This document shows, in pieces, positions 13,167-21,603 of a DNA stretch of 64,000 nt. The stretch covers positions 1 to 64,000 of the forward strand of contig NZ_LT800497.1 in the NCBI RefSeq assembly GCF_900166635.1, written 5' to 3'. The translations under genes were made by a program, and so were the position numbers. The stretch's first letter is position 1; each line of letters opens with the position of its first letter. The DNA is from Oceanobacillus timonensis (GTDB lineage Bacteria; Bacillota; Bacilli; Bacillales; Amphibacillaceae). The notes under the pieces were generated by a model. It made no database searches, was not told the DNA's origin, and saw only the letters and a program-made list of their open reading frames with translations.

Positions 13167-14108
13167 TCAGGGTAACAGCATAGAAATAATCCAAAAAACC
13201 GAAGCCACGACAGAAATACTAAATGATTCTTTGACAGGATAACGCTTCTTGCGCTGCGTCTTTTGACGATATTGACTGCGCTTATTTTGCACCTGTTTGA
13301 TCTTACCAATAACATCCTTTTTCATTTCACCTGCTGTCGTATACTTTCCTTTTAATGCTTTTTTCAGAACAGGATACAGTACTTGTAAATCTCTTGCACG
13401 ATATAACTTTTTCTCCAGCAGCTTTTCAGAAGACTCTCCTGCCATACGATCAAACCGCCGTGGATAGTAAATATGCAGAAATACCATCGCAACCGCAAAT
13501 AAATCATACCCCGGCTCCGCTTTACGCGTCCCCAGCCCCCAATATCCACGGTCGAAAAAAGCGGTATACTCTTTTATCGAACGCCCCATTCTCGTTGTAC
13601 CGCCTACATCCACCAAACGGATTCTCGGCGGATTCGATTCTACAAGAATATTATCCGTTTTTAAGTCTCCAAAGATCCAGCCAGCCTGATGAAGCTGTTC
13701 TAAATCTTCCAGCAGCTGCATCATCAAAGGTCCCAGCCACTTTTTTCCTTTCAACTGAATAAAGTCACCTAACGTTTGCCCCTCCATATATTCCATGACA
13801 TAAAATGAATATACGCTTCCGTTTGGTGCTGTCCAATCATCCACATCCAATAAAGAAGGCCCAAGGCGATATCCTTGAACCTTTTTCAACGCTTTGAGCA
13901 CATTAACTTCTACCGTTACAGCTGTATCCTGTTCACTTACTTTCAGGGCAACAGGATGCCCCTGGTACGTGCAGAGATACACGCTGCCAACCGCACCTTC
14001 ACCAATTTTCCGAATAATGGTGTACGTTTTTTGATGCCACTTTCCGGTTACCTTCTGCTGGGCATGTAAACTAATAGCCGGTTTCTTCCACGTCGAATGG
14101 TTCCTCAT
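13167..14108 (-). CDS. yabT: Membrane-anchored Ser/Thr protein kinase, YabT-like
   Basis: Hanks-type kinase of about 313 residues. Glycine loop GEGAVGSV (37-44), lysine Lys56 in ALKV, catalytic loop FGDLKTDN (146-153) where the usual HRD is FGD, and DVGG (167-170) where DFG is usual. A basic stretch (KRSQYRQKTQRKKR) is followed by a single C-terminal membrane helix. In B. subtilis YabT is a sporulation kinase activated by DNA. ATG at 14108 has an ACGGAGGA ribosome-binding site; the gene overlaps the yabS end by 38 bp. Confidence 0.9.
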   Translation of the reverse strand: MRNHSTWKKPAISLHAQQKVTGKWHQKTYTIIRKIGEGAVGSVYLCTYQGHPVALKVSEQDTAVTVEVNVLKALKKVQGYRLGPSLLDVDDWTAPNGSVYSFYVMEYMEGQTLGDFIQLKGKKWLGPLMMQLLEDLEQLHQAGWIFGDLKTDNILVESNPPRIRLVDVGGTTRMGRSIKEYTAFFDRGYWGLGTRKAEPGYDLFAVAMVFLHIYYPRRFDRMAGESSEKLLEKKLYRARDLQVLYPVLKKALKGKYTTAGEMKKDVIGKIKQVQNKRSQYRQKTQRKKRYPVKESFSISVVASVFWIISMLLP

Positions 14109-14808
14109 CCGAATTCCTCCGTAGCTGCTTTTTGCTAAATTGGTACATCGCTGCACGTAATGCTGGCCCGGTCGGCGTTATTCCGCCGCTTGTTAATTTG
14201 GGAAAGACTTTTGAAATCCCATCCAGTCTCGGCGCCCAATCAAGCACAAGCTCAATATCACTCCGTCTTCCTGGAAACCGGTAAATGCAAAAACGGTTTT
14301 TCCCGACACGAGCATTTAAACTCATGGATAAATCAAATAGAGCTTCTTTCACCGTTTCTAAGTTATCACGCATACTTGCGCTGCTGTCAACAAGGACAAC
14401 TACCTCGAGATCACTGGTCTCGCCTAAATCTTCAACGACTTCCATAATTTCACCGCGCTTATCAGGCTCCAATTCCTCCATGGACTGCCCTTTTCCTAAA
14501 ATACTGCGCAGCTCTTTATTAACAAATCCCTGCAGTGTTTGCGTCATTGCCTGTTGTGTTACCATCTGTACCGTTTGAGATAAGCGCTCACTATAGACAA
14601 TCTGGCTAATCCCGCCACCGGATACTGCAATATCCTCTACTTCCTCGAGGCCTTCCGGATGTTCTGTCTGATCGTCATCTAAAATACCAATGACATTTAC
14701 CGTAATCCCTTGCTGATGCGCTAAATTAGCTACGATTGCAGGGTCCTCACCTTTGTTGGAGCAACCATCTGTTAACAGCAAAATTTGTTTTAATGTTCCC
14801 GCCTTCAT
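14071..14808 (-). CDS. yabS: von Willebrand factor A domain protein, YabS-like
   Basis: The 245-residue protein contains a VWA domain with the metal-site motif VVLVDSSASMRDN (DxSxS) near residue 135, and begins with a second VWA-like stretch ILLLTDGCSNKGED. Such domains bind metal-dependent protein ligands; no specific substrate is known to me. It sits between spoIIE and yabT exactly as in B. subtilis, where it is a sporulation-context gene of unclear function. An AGGAGG site lies 11 bases before the ATG. Confidence 0.85.
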   Translation of the reverse strand: MKAGTLKQILLLTDGCSNKGEDPAIVANLAHQQGITVNVIGILDDDQTEHPEGLEEVEDIAVSGGGISQIVYSERLSQTVQMVTQQAMTQTLQGFVNKELRSILGKGQSMEELEPDKRGEIMEVVEDLGETSDLEVVVLVDSSASMRDNLETVKEALFDLSMSLNARVGKNRFCIYRFPGRRSDIELVLDWAPRLDGISKVFPKLTSGGITPTGPALRAAMYQFSKKQLRRNSDEEPFDVEETGY

Positions 14809-14930
14809 TTCATTTATACCTCCTCAACTTCCATTACCATCATCACCAAATTGCGTTTTGTATATACATCTATTTGATGATTTCATAACGAGAAGGGTAT
14901 AAACTTATCATCCGGTATCAATCTGCTGCA

Positions 14931-17393
14931 CTACATCATCACCACCTTTCCTTTGTGGACAGGTACATTCGCCCATTTTGGTGTGTTTTTCTTTACTTTG
15001 GTAACCAATACCGTCATATCATCATGAATCTCACCCGACCGGGTCCGGATCACCTCTTCCAATAATAAATCAGCAATTTCCTGTGGATTTTCCGTATCCA
15101 TTTCTTTAACCTTCCGCTTTATCCAAATATCGATATTTTCTACATTTTTCGGCCCATCAAAAATACCATCACTCATCATAATTAATAAATCATCCGGCTT
15201 TAATTGCTCACTGACAATATCAACATCAAACTCTTTTATAATTCCCATTGGCAAATTACTTGCCTCTATTTTTATCATGTTGTTCCCCCTGCGGACAAAG
15301 CTTGGTGTCGAGCCAATCTTTAAAAACTCGGCAGACGCATTATGCAAATCAACAACGGCTAAATCAAGCGTTGCAAACATCTCATCTGTCGTACGTAAGG
15401 CAAGGATCGAATTAATCGTTTTAATGGCAACTTTTTCCCGTATTCCCGTCTGTAAAATTTGCTGCAGTAAGCGTAATGTCTCTGTACTTTCCTCTTTTGC
15501 GCGCTTTCCATTCCCCATGCCATCACTGATAGCCATGGCAACTTTTCCAGCGCCCAGTTCAATCGTTGTAAAACTATCACCGGATACAATTCCTCCTCCT
15601 TTTGCTGCATTTGCCGCCCCTGTTTCTACTGTGAAATCCCTGGCTGAACTAAAGACAAAGTGACTGTAACCATAAGGAAAGGCAGAAATATCTTCGTTCT
15701 TGACAACAATCATTTCATCGAGCAGTTCGGAAAGAATGGGCGCAATCAATTTTTCCGCTTCCCCATGGTATTCATAAAAACTTGTTGTCAATTCAATATC
15801 TACATTCCCTTTTTCCAAATGGTAGATATCTAGACGAACCAGTTCAATACCCATCTCTTTAAGGGCATGAACAATTTGCGACTCCTGCAATTCATGATGC
15901 TGCCGTTCTTTTAATATTTCTTTAGCAAAGTCATTCATCACGTCAGATACTCCCTGGAGCTGATCGGAAACTAAGCGCTTACTTTCTGTCACCTGTTGCC
16001 TAAGCTGCTGATTGGCCTCATAAAAGCTCATTTCCGAATGCATGGCCTCCATCACCTGACGCGGCTTCACACAATGATTTTCAAACTGCTTCACGATATT
16101 CCGGTGCGGTTCCTCTCCGGCAGTTATATTCTCTTTCATCGCCTCCATCAGCGAATAGGTTTTATCAAAATCCTTCTGCCAGCATTTACTCTTTAAAAAA
16201 CACCCTTGGCATGTTTTTTCCGTCACCTGACTTAAAAAGTAATCGGTATCCCGCTTCTCCTCCCATTTTTCATCACTCATCGTCCGGTCTGTCACCGCAA
16301 AGCTTTTGGACAGCGCCTCGAAGACACTTGAAAATTGTTCCACACGTTTGGCTGTAACATTACGGACCTTTTGCGAATACTGCTCCTGCTCATTGGTATA
16401 TGCTTCTGTTCCCGGAATATAACGGGCAATCTGTTCAAACCAGGACGCAGGTGTTAACAAAAATAAAACAACGGCCATCAGGGATTCCGTTAACGATGGT
16501 AATAGTGCCACACTTTCTCCATATACACCAATCAGGCCTGTCCCAATTAAGAGCCCCACCGCCGTCCCCGGCTTCTTGCCTTCCTTCAATAATCCACCAA
16601 GCACCCCTGAAAAAGCCAATAAGCTCATTTGATAAAGATTGGCAACGTTGGCCAGTGATAAAATCATCCCTGCCACAACCCCCACTGTCGATCCGATTGC
16701 CGCTCCACCAATAAATGCAAACACTAAGACAAAGTATCTGGAAAAAACCTGCTCTAAGGACGCACCGTATACCTCCCAGCCGATGAACCCGGTTAATACC
16801 GAAGCAATAAGAATAATCAAACAGACGATTTCTTCACTTTTCAGCGCAGGTTTATAACGTTTTGGTGATAATAACGGAATGCTTTGCATAAATATAAGTA
16901 CAAGAATAGCTCCAAGTATTCCTTCAACTGCTAACATCATCCACTCAAAGGATGATATCGGACCTTGAATAGAATATAGAAACATTCTCGGCAGACTCGT
17001 CGCCAAAAAGACAGTAACAGGCAGCATCCATTGCTGGTTTTTGATAGACTTTACTGCTGCCGATATAAAGATAAATAAGATAAAAGCAAGAAAAATATAA
17101 ACCACATGCTGCATTGAATAGGTGACAGCCCCTAAAATCACGGCAATCATCGACCGGAATGATTTTTCCCGGTGGACAAGCCACATGCTGGCAATGAACG
17201 CTACTGCAAACGGAGAGACGGTCTGTAAAATCACAGCTCGTCCTAATAAGAAACCGGTAATATAAAATAACCAGCCTTGCGCGATTAAAATATGATTCAC
17301 CTTTGACGTAATCTGCTCTCTCCATTTTTTCTTTTTTCCTGCTTTCTCGATTGCAATGCTTCCTGACTCCACCCTTGGAATTGAACCTATCAT
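14931..17393 (-). CDS. spoIIE: Stage II sporulation protein E, PP2C phosphatase
   Basis: Dephosphorylates SpoIIAA-P to activate sigma F in the forespore and localises to the polar septum. About 820 residues: a hydrophobic N-terminal part with roughly ten membrane helices (about 45-320), a central regulatory region with several Cys-containing segments (TCQGCFLKSKCW), and a C-terminal PP2C domain (about 590-810) with AISDGMGNGKRA and MMSDGIFDG aspartate motifs. Start set at ATG 17393, eight bases from AGGAG; a GTG three codons upstream is the alternative. Confidence 0.97.
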   Translation of the reverse strand: MIGSIPRVESGSIAIEKAGKKKKWREQITSKVNHILIAQGWLFYITGFLLGRAVILQTVSPFAVAFIASMWLVHREKSFRSMIAVILGAVTYSMQHVVYIFLAFILFIFISAAVKSIKNQQWMLPVTVFLATSLPRMFLYSIQGPISSFEWMMLAVEGILGAILVLIFMQSIPLLSPKRYKPALKSEEIVCLIILIASVLTGFIGWEVYGASLEQVFSRYFVLVFAFIGGAAIGSTVGVVAGMILSLANVANLYQMSLLAFSGVLGGLLKEGKKPGTAVGLLIGTGLIGVYGESVALLPSLTESLMAVVLFLLTPASWFEQIARYIPGTEAYTNEQEQYSQKVRNVTAKRVEQFSSVFEALSKSFAVTDRTMSDEKWEEKRDTDYFLSQVTEKTCQGCFLKSKCWQKDFDKTYSLMEAMKENITAGEEPHRNIVKQFENHCVKPRQVMEAMHSEMSFYEANQQLRQQVTESKRLVSDQLQGVSDVMNDFAKEILKERQHHELQESQIVHALKEMGIELVRLDIYHLEKGNVDIELTTSFYEYHGEAEKLIAPILSELLDEMIVVKNEDISAFPYGYSHFVFSSARDFTVETGAANAAKGGGIVSGDSFTTIELGAGKVAMAISDGMGNGKRAKEESTETLRLLQQILQTGIREKVAIKTINSILALRTTDEMFATLDLAVVDLHNASAEFLKIGSTPSFVRRGNNMIKIEASNLPMGIIKEFDVDIVSEQLKPDDLLIMMSDGIFDGPKNVENIDIWIKRKVKEMDTENPQEIADLLLEEVIRTRSGEIHDDMTVLVTKVKKNTPKWANVPVHKGKVVMM

Positions 17394-17418
17394 TTTATCC
17401 ACTCCTATCTTTCCAACT

Positions 17419-17451
17419 AGTAAAACACAAGCCGCTTTCTTTTTTTGTCAA
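17419..17451 (-). promoter_or_regulatory. spoIIE promoter, long-spacer SigA type
   Basis: Minus-strand TTGACA (17446-17451) is separated by 21 bp from TTTACT (17419-17424), or by 23 bp from TACTAG. Spo0A-dependent SigA promoters such as spoIIE and spoIIG of B. subtilis are known for such over-long spacing. A near-consensus Spo0A box lies upstream. Confidence 0.6.
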
Positions 17452-17477
17452 AAAAACATAGTCATTTCAAAAAATCG

Positions 17478-17484
17478 TTCGACG
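17478..17484 (-). promoter_or_regulatory. Candidate Spo0A box upstream of spoIIE
   Basis: Minus-strand CGTCGAA matches the 0A box TGTCGAA at six of seven bases and lies about 27 bp upstream of the spoIIE -35 element, a position usual for Spo0A activation. Confidence 0.5.
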
Positions 17485-17765
17485 TAATTTTGGTCCGTTA
17501 ACATTGTTTTTGCAAAAAGGGTGTGGGTGAAAACATCCACCTGTTTCCAACTGTAATACAGGGGGATCATGCTTTTTCTATTATAAATTGCGACTTATTT
17601 TCGTTTTTTCCACTTCGCAGCTTTTTAGATATTCTTACAGCATTTGTAGAAAAAATGATTGGAAAAGCGGTTCTTTTTCATGCACTCGACAAGATGAGAG
17701 ACCTTTTTGAATCCTTTTAACGAAAAACAGCAGGCTTTTTAACATAAAAATATAAAAAGAAAGTA

Positions 17766-17794
17766 TTGACACTTTATATAGTCTGTTGTATGAT
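17766..17794 (+). promoter_or_regulatory. SigA promoter of tRNA-Met
   Basis: TTGACA (17766-17771), 17-bp spacer, TATGAT (17789-17794), ending 21 bp before the mature tRNA. The region between this and the spoIIE promoter (about 17500-17760) shows no gene I can support. Confidence 0.9.
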
Positions 17795-17815
17795 TTTTCT
17801 TGTCGGTTTTTACAT

Positions 17816-17889
17816 GGCGGTGTAGCTCAGCTGGCGAGAGCGTACGGTTCATACCCGTGAGGTCGGGGGTTCGATCCCCTCCGCCGCTA
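17816..17889 (+). tRNA. tRNA-Met (CAT), elongator type
   Basis: A 74-nt cloverleaf: acceptor GGCGGTG / CGCCGCT (with G-T pairs), D arm GCTC...GAGC, anticodon arm TACGG-TTCATAC-CCGTG with anticodon CAT, T arm GGGGG-TTCGATC-CCCTC. The 3' CCA is not encoded. The sequence is close to B. subtilis elongator tRNA-Met and lacks initiator features (G-C triple in the anticodon stem). It sits between spoIIE and yabR as trnSL-Met does in B. subtilis, but here on the strand opposite to both neighbours. Confidence 0.95.
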
Positions 17890-17900
17890 TCTTACATACG

Positions 17901-17938
17901 AAAAAAGCTCATTTCCAATTTTGGAAATGAGCTTTTTT
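17901..17938 (+). terminator. Terminator of tRNA-Met unit
   Basis: Perfect 18-bp inverted repeat (aaaaaagctcatttccaa and its complement) with a 2-base centre and a T7 run, 11 bp after the tRNA. The A run on the other side makes it usable for minus-strand transcripts from yabR as well. Confidence 0.9.
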
Positions 17939-18018
17939 TGCGAGCGGCACAAAAGAAGCAGGAACCCACGTCCCTGCTTTTTTATCTATCATAGAGCATT
18001 ATTCATAGACAGCAACTG

Positions 18019-18405
18019 CTATCCTCTTCTTGCACCCCGTCCACCACGCTTTGATTCGGTATGCTTTTTCAAAGAGGCTAAGCGATCCTCGGAATCCTTA
18101 AGGAAACGATTCATTTTGGACTCGAAGTTCTCTGTGCGTTCTTTTTGACTCTTTTGACGTACTTTCGGGCGGTCTTTCGCCTTTCTAATGGACAGGCCTA
18201 TTTTGCCATCCTTTTCAACATTAATAACTTTAACGGTTACTTCATCACCTACCGTTAAATGTTCATTAATATCTTTTACATAATTGTCAGCAACCTCACT
18301 AATGTGAACGAGACCTGTTTTTCCTTCTTCCAACTCCACAAAAGCTCCAAAATTAGTGATTCCGGTTACTTTTCCTTGCAGCTTGCTGCCTACTTCAATT
18401 GACAT
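18019..18405 (-). CDS. yabR: S1 RNA-binding domain protein, YabR-like
   Basis: Small basic protein of 128 residues. Residues 1-75 form one S1 domain (GSKLQGKVTGITNFGAFVEL...GLVHISEV...VKVINVEKDGKIGLSIRKA), followed by a lysine/arginine-rich tail ending in RGGRGARRG. Family members bind RNA or ribosomes; no single substrate is established. AAGGAGGAG precedes the ATG. It follows divIC, the same order as in B. subtilis. Confidence 0.9.
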   Translation of the reverse strand: MSIEVGSKLQGKVTGITNFGAFVELEEGKTGLVHISEVADNYVKDINEHLTVGDEVTVKVINVEKDGKIGLSIRKAKDRPKVRQKSQKERTENFESKMNRFLKDSEDRLASLKKHTESKRGGRGARRG

Positions 18406-18475
18406 AAAAGAAATGCTCCTCCTTAAAAGATTAAATGTTCTTCAATATATAGTATATTAATCAAAATAAAAAGTG

Positions 18476-18856
18476 TCAATATGATGGGTCTTCATCTGGT
18501 AATTTAAATATTAATTCTCCCTCATTGGAAAAGAAATAATTCGTTCTGGCAATTTCAAGAACATACTCTTCATCTTGCAAATTCTCAATTTCATTATTTA
18601 AATCCGTCTCTTCCTGATTTAAATCTGCAAGTTGCTGCTCCAACTGTTCGTACTCTTCCAACTTATCTGCTTTCAAAGCCCGCTGATTAAAATGGTAAAT
18701 AGACATACTTCCCACAATCAAAGCTACGACGATTGCATACAGTATCAGCCTTCTGGTAAGGCGCTGTTTTTTTCTGTTCTGTCTCTCTATGTACGCATCG
18801 TACTGGTGCACGGATTTAGATGGAAGCTTGGTTACTTTCTTTTTTCTTTCCTCCAC
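18476..18856 (-). CDS. divIC: Septum formation initiator DivIC
   Basis: Bitopic divisome protein that pairs with FtsL and DivIB. About 126 residues: basic cytoplasmic N-terminus, one membrane helix (LILYAIVVALIVGSMSIY, about 38-55), then a leucine-rich coiled coil (KLEEYEQLEQQLADLNQEE) and the conserved EYVLEIARTNYFFSNEGELIF end. The start is GTG at 18856, eight bases from AAGGAGG. The frame continues to an upstream ATG at 18955, but that extension runs through a repeat remnant and the yabQ end and is not family-like. Confidence 0.92.
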   Translation of the reverse strand: MEERKKKVTKLPSKSVHQYDAYIERQNRKKQRLTRRLILYAIVVALIVGSMSIYHFNQRALKADKLEEYEQLEQQLADLNQEETDLNNEIENLQDEEYVLEIARTNYFFSNEGELIFKLPDEDPSY

Positions 18857-18887
18857 AGCTTTTACCTCCTTCAATAAGACTGCATCC

Positions 18888-18914
18888 AGGGTGTGTTTAA
18901 AAAGTCCAATAAAT
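18888..18914. repeat. Fragment of a repeat-element terminus
   Basis: The stretch gtgtgtttaaaaagtccaat and the next few bases match the left end of the structured element at 42191 at about 22 of 25 positions. It lies in the 67-bp gap between yabQ and the divIC ribosome-binding site. Confidence 0.6.
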
Positions 18915-18923
18915 ACATCCTTT

Positions 18924-19514
18924 TTAGTCTTCTTTTTTAAACACGTATTTATCAATTATATTCTTCATTTTACTATAAAATCCTGCTATGTGCAGAAAGA
19001 AATTTTGAACAGATGAAGGACAAAGCTGAAAAATCCCTTTTCCTGCCCATCGGAAAGGAGTAAATAAAAACAGGCACAACCATGCCATTGTTTTGAAAAC
19101 GCCAAACAGGATTGTTTTTATCATACGATAGAACGTCAACAATATCCACCGCAAAGGGGAAATAAGCAGTAAATTGATTAATCTTTCTATACCCCGGTAA
19201 ATCATTTTAAAAACCTGAATAACATATTCTAATAACTTTTTGTATGCAGGCTTTGCCAAAGCCTGATAAACAGAAAAACCAAGGAGACATGCTAATACAA
19301 TATAGACTCTGAGCTCTCCTTGGTTCACTTGGTATAATATATAAAATAAAATGCCAGCCTGCGTCATCCAAAAAAATATTTCTAAAAAATAAGTTAAAAA
19401 TAGCCGCCCCTTCCAATATATTGTGAAGCGACGGAAGGTTTCTTGAATAACGCCTAAATAAAACCCACTTAAAATCATCGTGAGAAGTGTTAAAAATTGG
19501 GTGGATAATGTCAT
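18924..19514 (-). CDS. yabQ: Spore cortex biosynthesis membrane protein YabQ
   Basis: Membrane protein of 196 residues with four to five hydrophobic helices (TLLTMILSGFYLGVIQETF, YFLEIFFWMTQAGILFYILY, VYIVLACLLGFSVYQAL, and two near residues 110-150). In B. subtilis YabQ is made under sigma E and needed for the spore cortex. It overlaps yabP by four bases (ATGA). The next gene is divIC, as in B. subtilis. Confidence 0.9.
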   Translation of the reverse strand: MTLSTQFLTLLTMILSGFYLGVIQETFRRFTIYWKGRLFLTYFLEIFFWMTQAGILFYILYQVNQGELRVYIVLACLLGFSVYQALAKPAYKKLLEYVIQVFKMIYRGIERLINLLLISPLRWILLTFYRMIKTILFGVFKTMAWLCLFLFTPFRWAGKGIFQLCPSSVQNFFLHIAGFYSKMKNIIDKYVFKKED

Positions 19515-19813
19515 CGGAATATCTTGCTAAAGAACCCTTTAGCTTTCTCCTGCTGTTGATCATCTACATAGGAAAGCTCATATATTTTTCCTTTAATGGA
19601 GACAACGCCTTCTGTTACATCTAAATTTTTCAATTGCAAATTCTGTCCGCGAATAATTAAATATCCCATGACCGTTTCTAAAAGGAATGCTTCATTATCA
19701 AAACTGTCCACTTCTTTAACGCCAGTAATTTCAAGGTTTTTTCGTTTGTCTACTTTTACCGTATGTTCTGGTTCCGTATGATTTCTTACATCTCTATTCT
19801 CATAATAATTCAT
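19511..19813 (-). CDS. yabP: Sporulation protein YabP
   Basis: A 100-residue soluble protein of the YabP/YqfC family; core motif LEITGVKEVDSFDNEAFLLETVMGYLIIRGQNL around residues 28-60. These proteins are made in the mother cell, and YabP is required for sporulation in B. subtilis although its activity is not known. AGGGAGGG lies seven bases before the ATG, and it is coupled to yabQ. Confidence 0.92.
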   Translation of the reverse strand: MNYYENRDVRNHTEPEHTVKVDKRKNLEITGVKEVDSFDNEAFLLETVMGYLIIRGQNLQLKNLDVTEGVVSIKGKIYELSYVDDQQQEKAKGFFSKIFR

Positions 19814-19874
19814 ATAAAAACCCTCCCTGTCATGAATAGTTTATGACGGGAGGGACAAGTATAGAACTAGATTT

Positions 19875-20135
19875 CTACTGCTCTAATTTCTCTTCTTTCA
19901 CAATGGTGTATAATGTGTCTGTTTCCTCTTTACGGACATTTTCCCGCAAGGAGTTTACTTTTAACGTAACCCGCTTTTGTCCAAACCGAATCACGAGCTC
20001 ATCCCCTTCAGAAAGGACAGTGGAAGCTTTCGCCTGATTCCCGTTCACGGTAATTCTTCCTTGCTCTGCAACTTCTTTTGCCATGGTACGGCGTTTAATG
20101 ATGCGAGATATTTTTAAAAATTTATCTAGTCTCAT
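19875..20135 (-). CDS. rqcP: RNA-binding S4 domain protein RqcP (YabO)
   Basis: About 86 residues, S4 fold (MRLDKFLKISRIIKRRTMAKEVAEQG...VNG). RqcP acts with RqcH on stalled 50S subunits in ribosome quality control and is related to Hsp15. The start is ATG at 20135 with GGAGAAGG upstream; the longer frame to 20186 adds residues lacking family similarity. It follows yabN by 13 bp and precedes yabP, as in B. subtilis. Confidence 0.92.
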   Translation of the reverse strand: MRLDKFLKISRIIKRRTMAKEVAEQGRITVNGNQAKASTVLSEGDELVIRFGQKRVTLKVNSLRENVRKEETDTLYTIVKEEKLEQ

Positions 20136-20148
20136 CTTCCTTCTCCTC

Positions 20149-21603
20149 TCATAACTTTGCTTTTTTCGCTTCTTCCCAGTAAGCATCCATTTCCTGCAGA
20201 GAAACGGTTTGTGGTGTTTGATTGTTTTCCAGCAGTTTTTTCTCTATATATTGAAACCTGCTGCTGAATTTTCGATTAGCACGTTCCAATGCGACCTCAG
20301 GATGTACTTTATAGTATCTGGAAATATTCGCTAAGACAAATAATACATCTCCCAGTTCTTCTTCTACATCCGTCTTATCTTTTTCCTGAACTGCTTCGAT
20401 GACTTCCTCTATTTCTTCCTTCAATTTATCCCAGACCTCTCCGACATGCTCCCATTCAAATCCGACACGACCTGCTTTTGAGGTGAGCTTATATGCCTTG
20501 GTCAACGCAGGCAGATAAGTCGGGACACCATCCAGCACCGATTCCCTGTCTTTTCCCTTTTCCTGTTTTTTAAGCTCTTCCCAGTTTTCCAGCACAGCTT
20601 CCTCTGTATCTGCTACAGCGGACTGGAATACATGCGGATGACGATAAATCATTTTATCAGAAATCGACTGAATCACATCATCTATCGTGAAGTAACCATT
20701 GTCCTCGCCGATTTGACTATGCAATAAAACATGCATCAGCAAATCGCCAAGCTCCTCAACAATATGGTCATCGTCTTCCTCATCAATGGCTTCAATCAGC
20801 TCATAGACCTCTTCAATTGTATGATAACGCAACGATTCATGGGTCTGCTTCTTATCCCAGGGACAGCCGTCCGGTCCGCGCAACACTGCCATTACCTCCC
20901 GTAAAAAAGGGAATGTATGATGCAGATTTTTTTCAGGAACCGGCGGAATGTAAAGTGTGGTTAAATTACTAATTTCCATCCTGTGATCCAATTCCTCTAA
21001 TGGGATTTTTTTAATCTTTTCGGCACTGCTCCCAGCTGCATCCACGATATAAATGTCATAATCAGGCGGCAAGTCTTCTAATAGAGTCAGTTTGACCTCG
21101 GATGCAATAAAGGCATCATATACTTGGCACACAAATAAATGTTGCTGTAATTGCAGTTGACTGCGTTGGAAGTCTGTCCCATCCACAAATTGAAAGCCCT
21201 CAATCGGATCAATCTGCATCGCTGTAAATAAGTCATCCAAATAGCTTTGCCCACCAGCAATCGATATGTCCACTTCTTGTTGCTCTAACAGAAGCTGTAC
21301 CGTTTTTTCTGCGAGCATTGGGTGACCAGGAACGGCGTAAACCAGCGGTTCATCACTTGTTTTCGCCGTTCCTATCAATTTTTCGGTAATACGTTCATAC
21401 ACTTTTTCAAACTGTGCTTCCTCTTCGTAAAGATGATCAAAGGAAGTAAAAGAAACCCCTTCCGCTTCCAGCTCCTGAACAACTGGATGATCGGATGTTC
21501 TTGCATAAATGGGTTGTTTTATTTGCTTTAATTTTCGATATATCCCGAGCGGCAGCTGTTCCAAATCTCCTGCGCCCAGTCCGATAACCTCTATTTGCTT
21601 CAA
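20149..21603 (-). CDS. yabN: SAM methylase-like / MazG NTP pyrophosphohydrolase fusion
   Basis: A 484-residue two-domain protein. Residues 1-215 resemble tetrapyrrole (corrin/porphyrin) methylases (IEVIGLGAGDLEQLPLG..., VYAVPGHPMLAEKTV). Residues 225-484 hold two MazG repeats (LRGPDGCPWDKKQTHESLRYHTIEEVYELIEAI with the EExxE-type metal ligands EELGDLLMHV; second copy EELGDVLFVLANI). The start is TTG at 21603, overlapping the spoVB stop (TTGA), eight bases from AGGGAGG. The role of the methylase half is unknown; MazG hydrolyses nucleoside triphosphates. Confidence 0.93.
   Translation of the reverse strand: MKQIEVIGLGAGDLEQLPLGIYRKLKQIKQPIYARTSDHPVVQELEAEGVSFTSFDHLYEEEAQFEKVYERITEKLIGTAKTSDEPLVYAVPGHPMLAEKTVQLLLEQQEVDISIAGGQSYLDDLFTAMQIDPIEGFQFVDGTDFQRSQLQLQQHLFVCQVYDAFIASEVKLTLLEDLPPDYDIYIVDAAGSSAEKIKKIPLEELDHRMEISNLTTLYIPPVPEKNLHHTFPFLREVMAVLRGPDGCPWDKKQTHESLRYHTIEEVYELIEAIDEEDDDHIVEELGDLLMHVLLHSQIGEDNGYFTIDDVIQSISDKMIYRHPHVFQSAVADTEEAVLENWEELKKQEKGKDRESVLDGVPTYLPALTKAYKLTSKAGRVGFEWEHVGEVWDKLKEEIEEVIEAVQEKDKTDVEEELGDVLFVLANISRYYKVHPEVALERANRKFSSRFQYIEKKLLENNQTPQTVSLQEMDAYWEEAKKAKL

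Noticed and set aside
17523..17720. 65-codon plus-strand frame upstream of tRNA-Met
   Set aside because: No ribosome-binding site, and no family resemblance.
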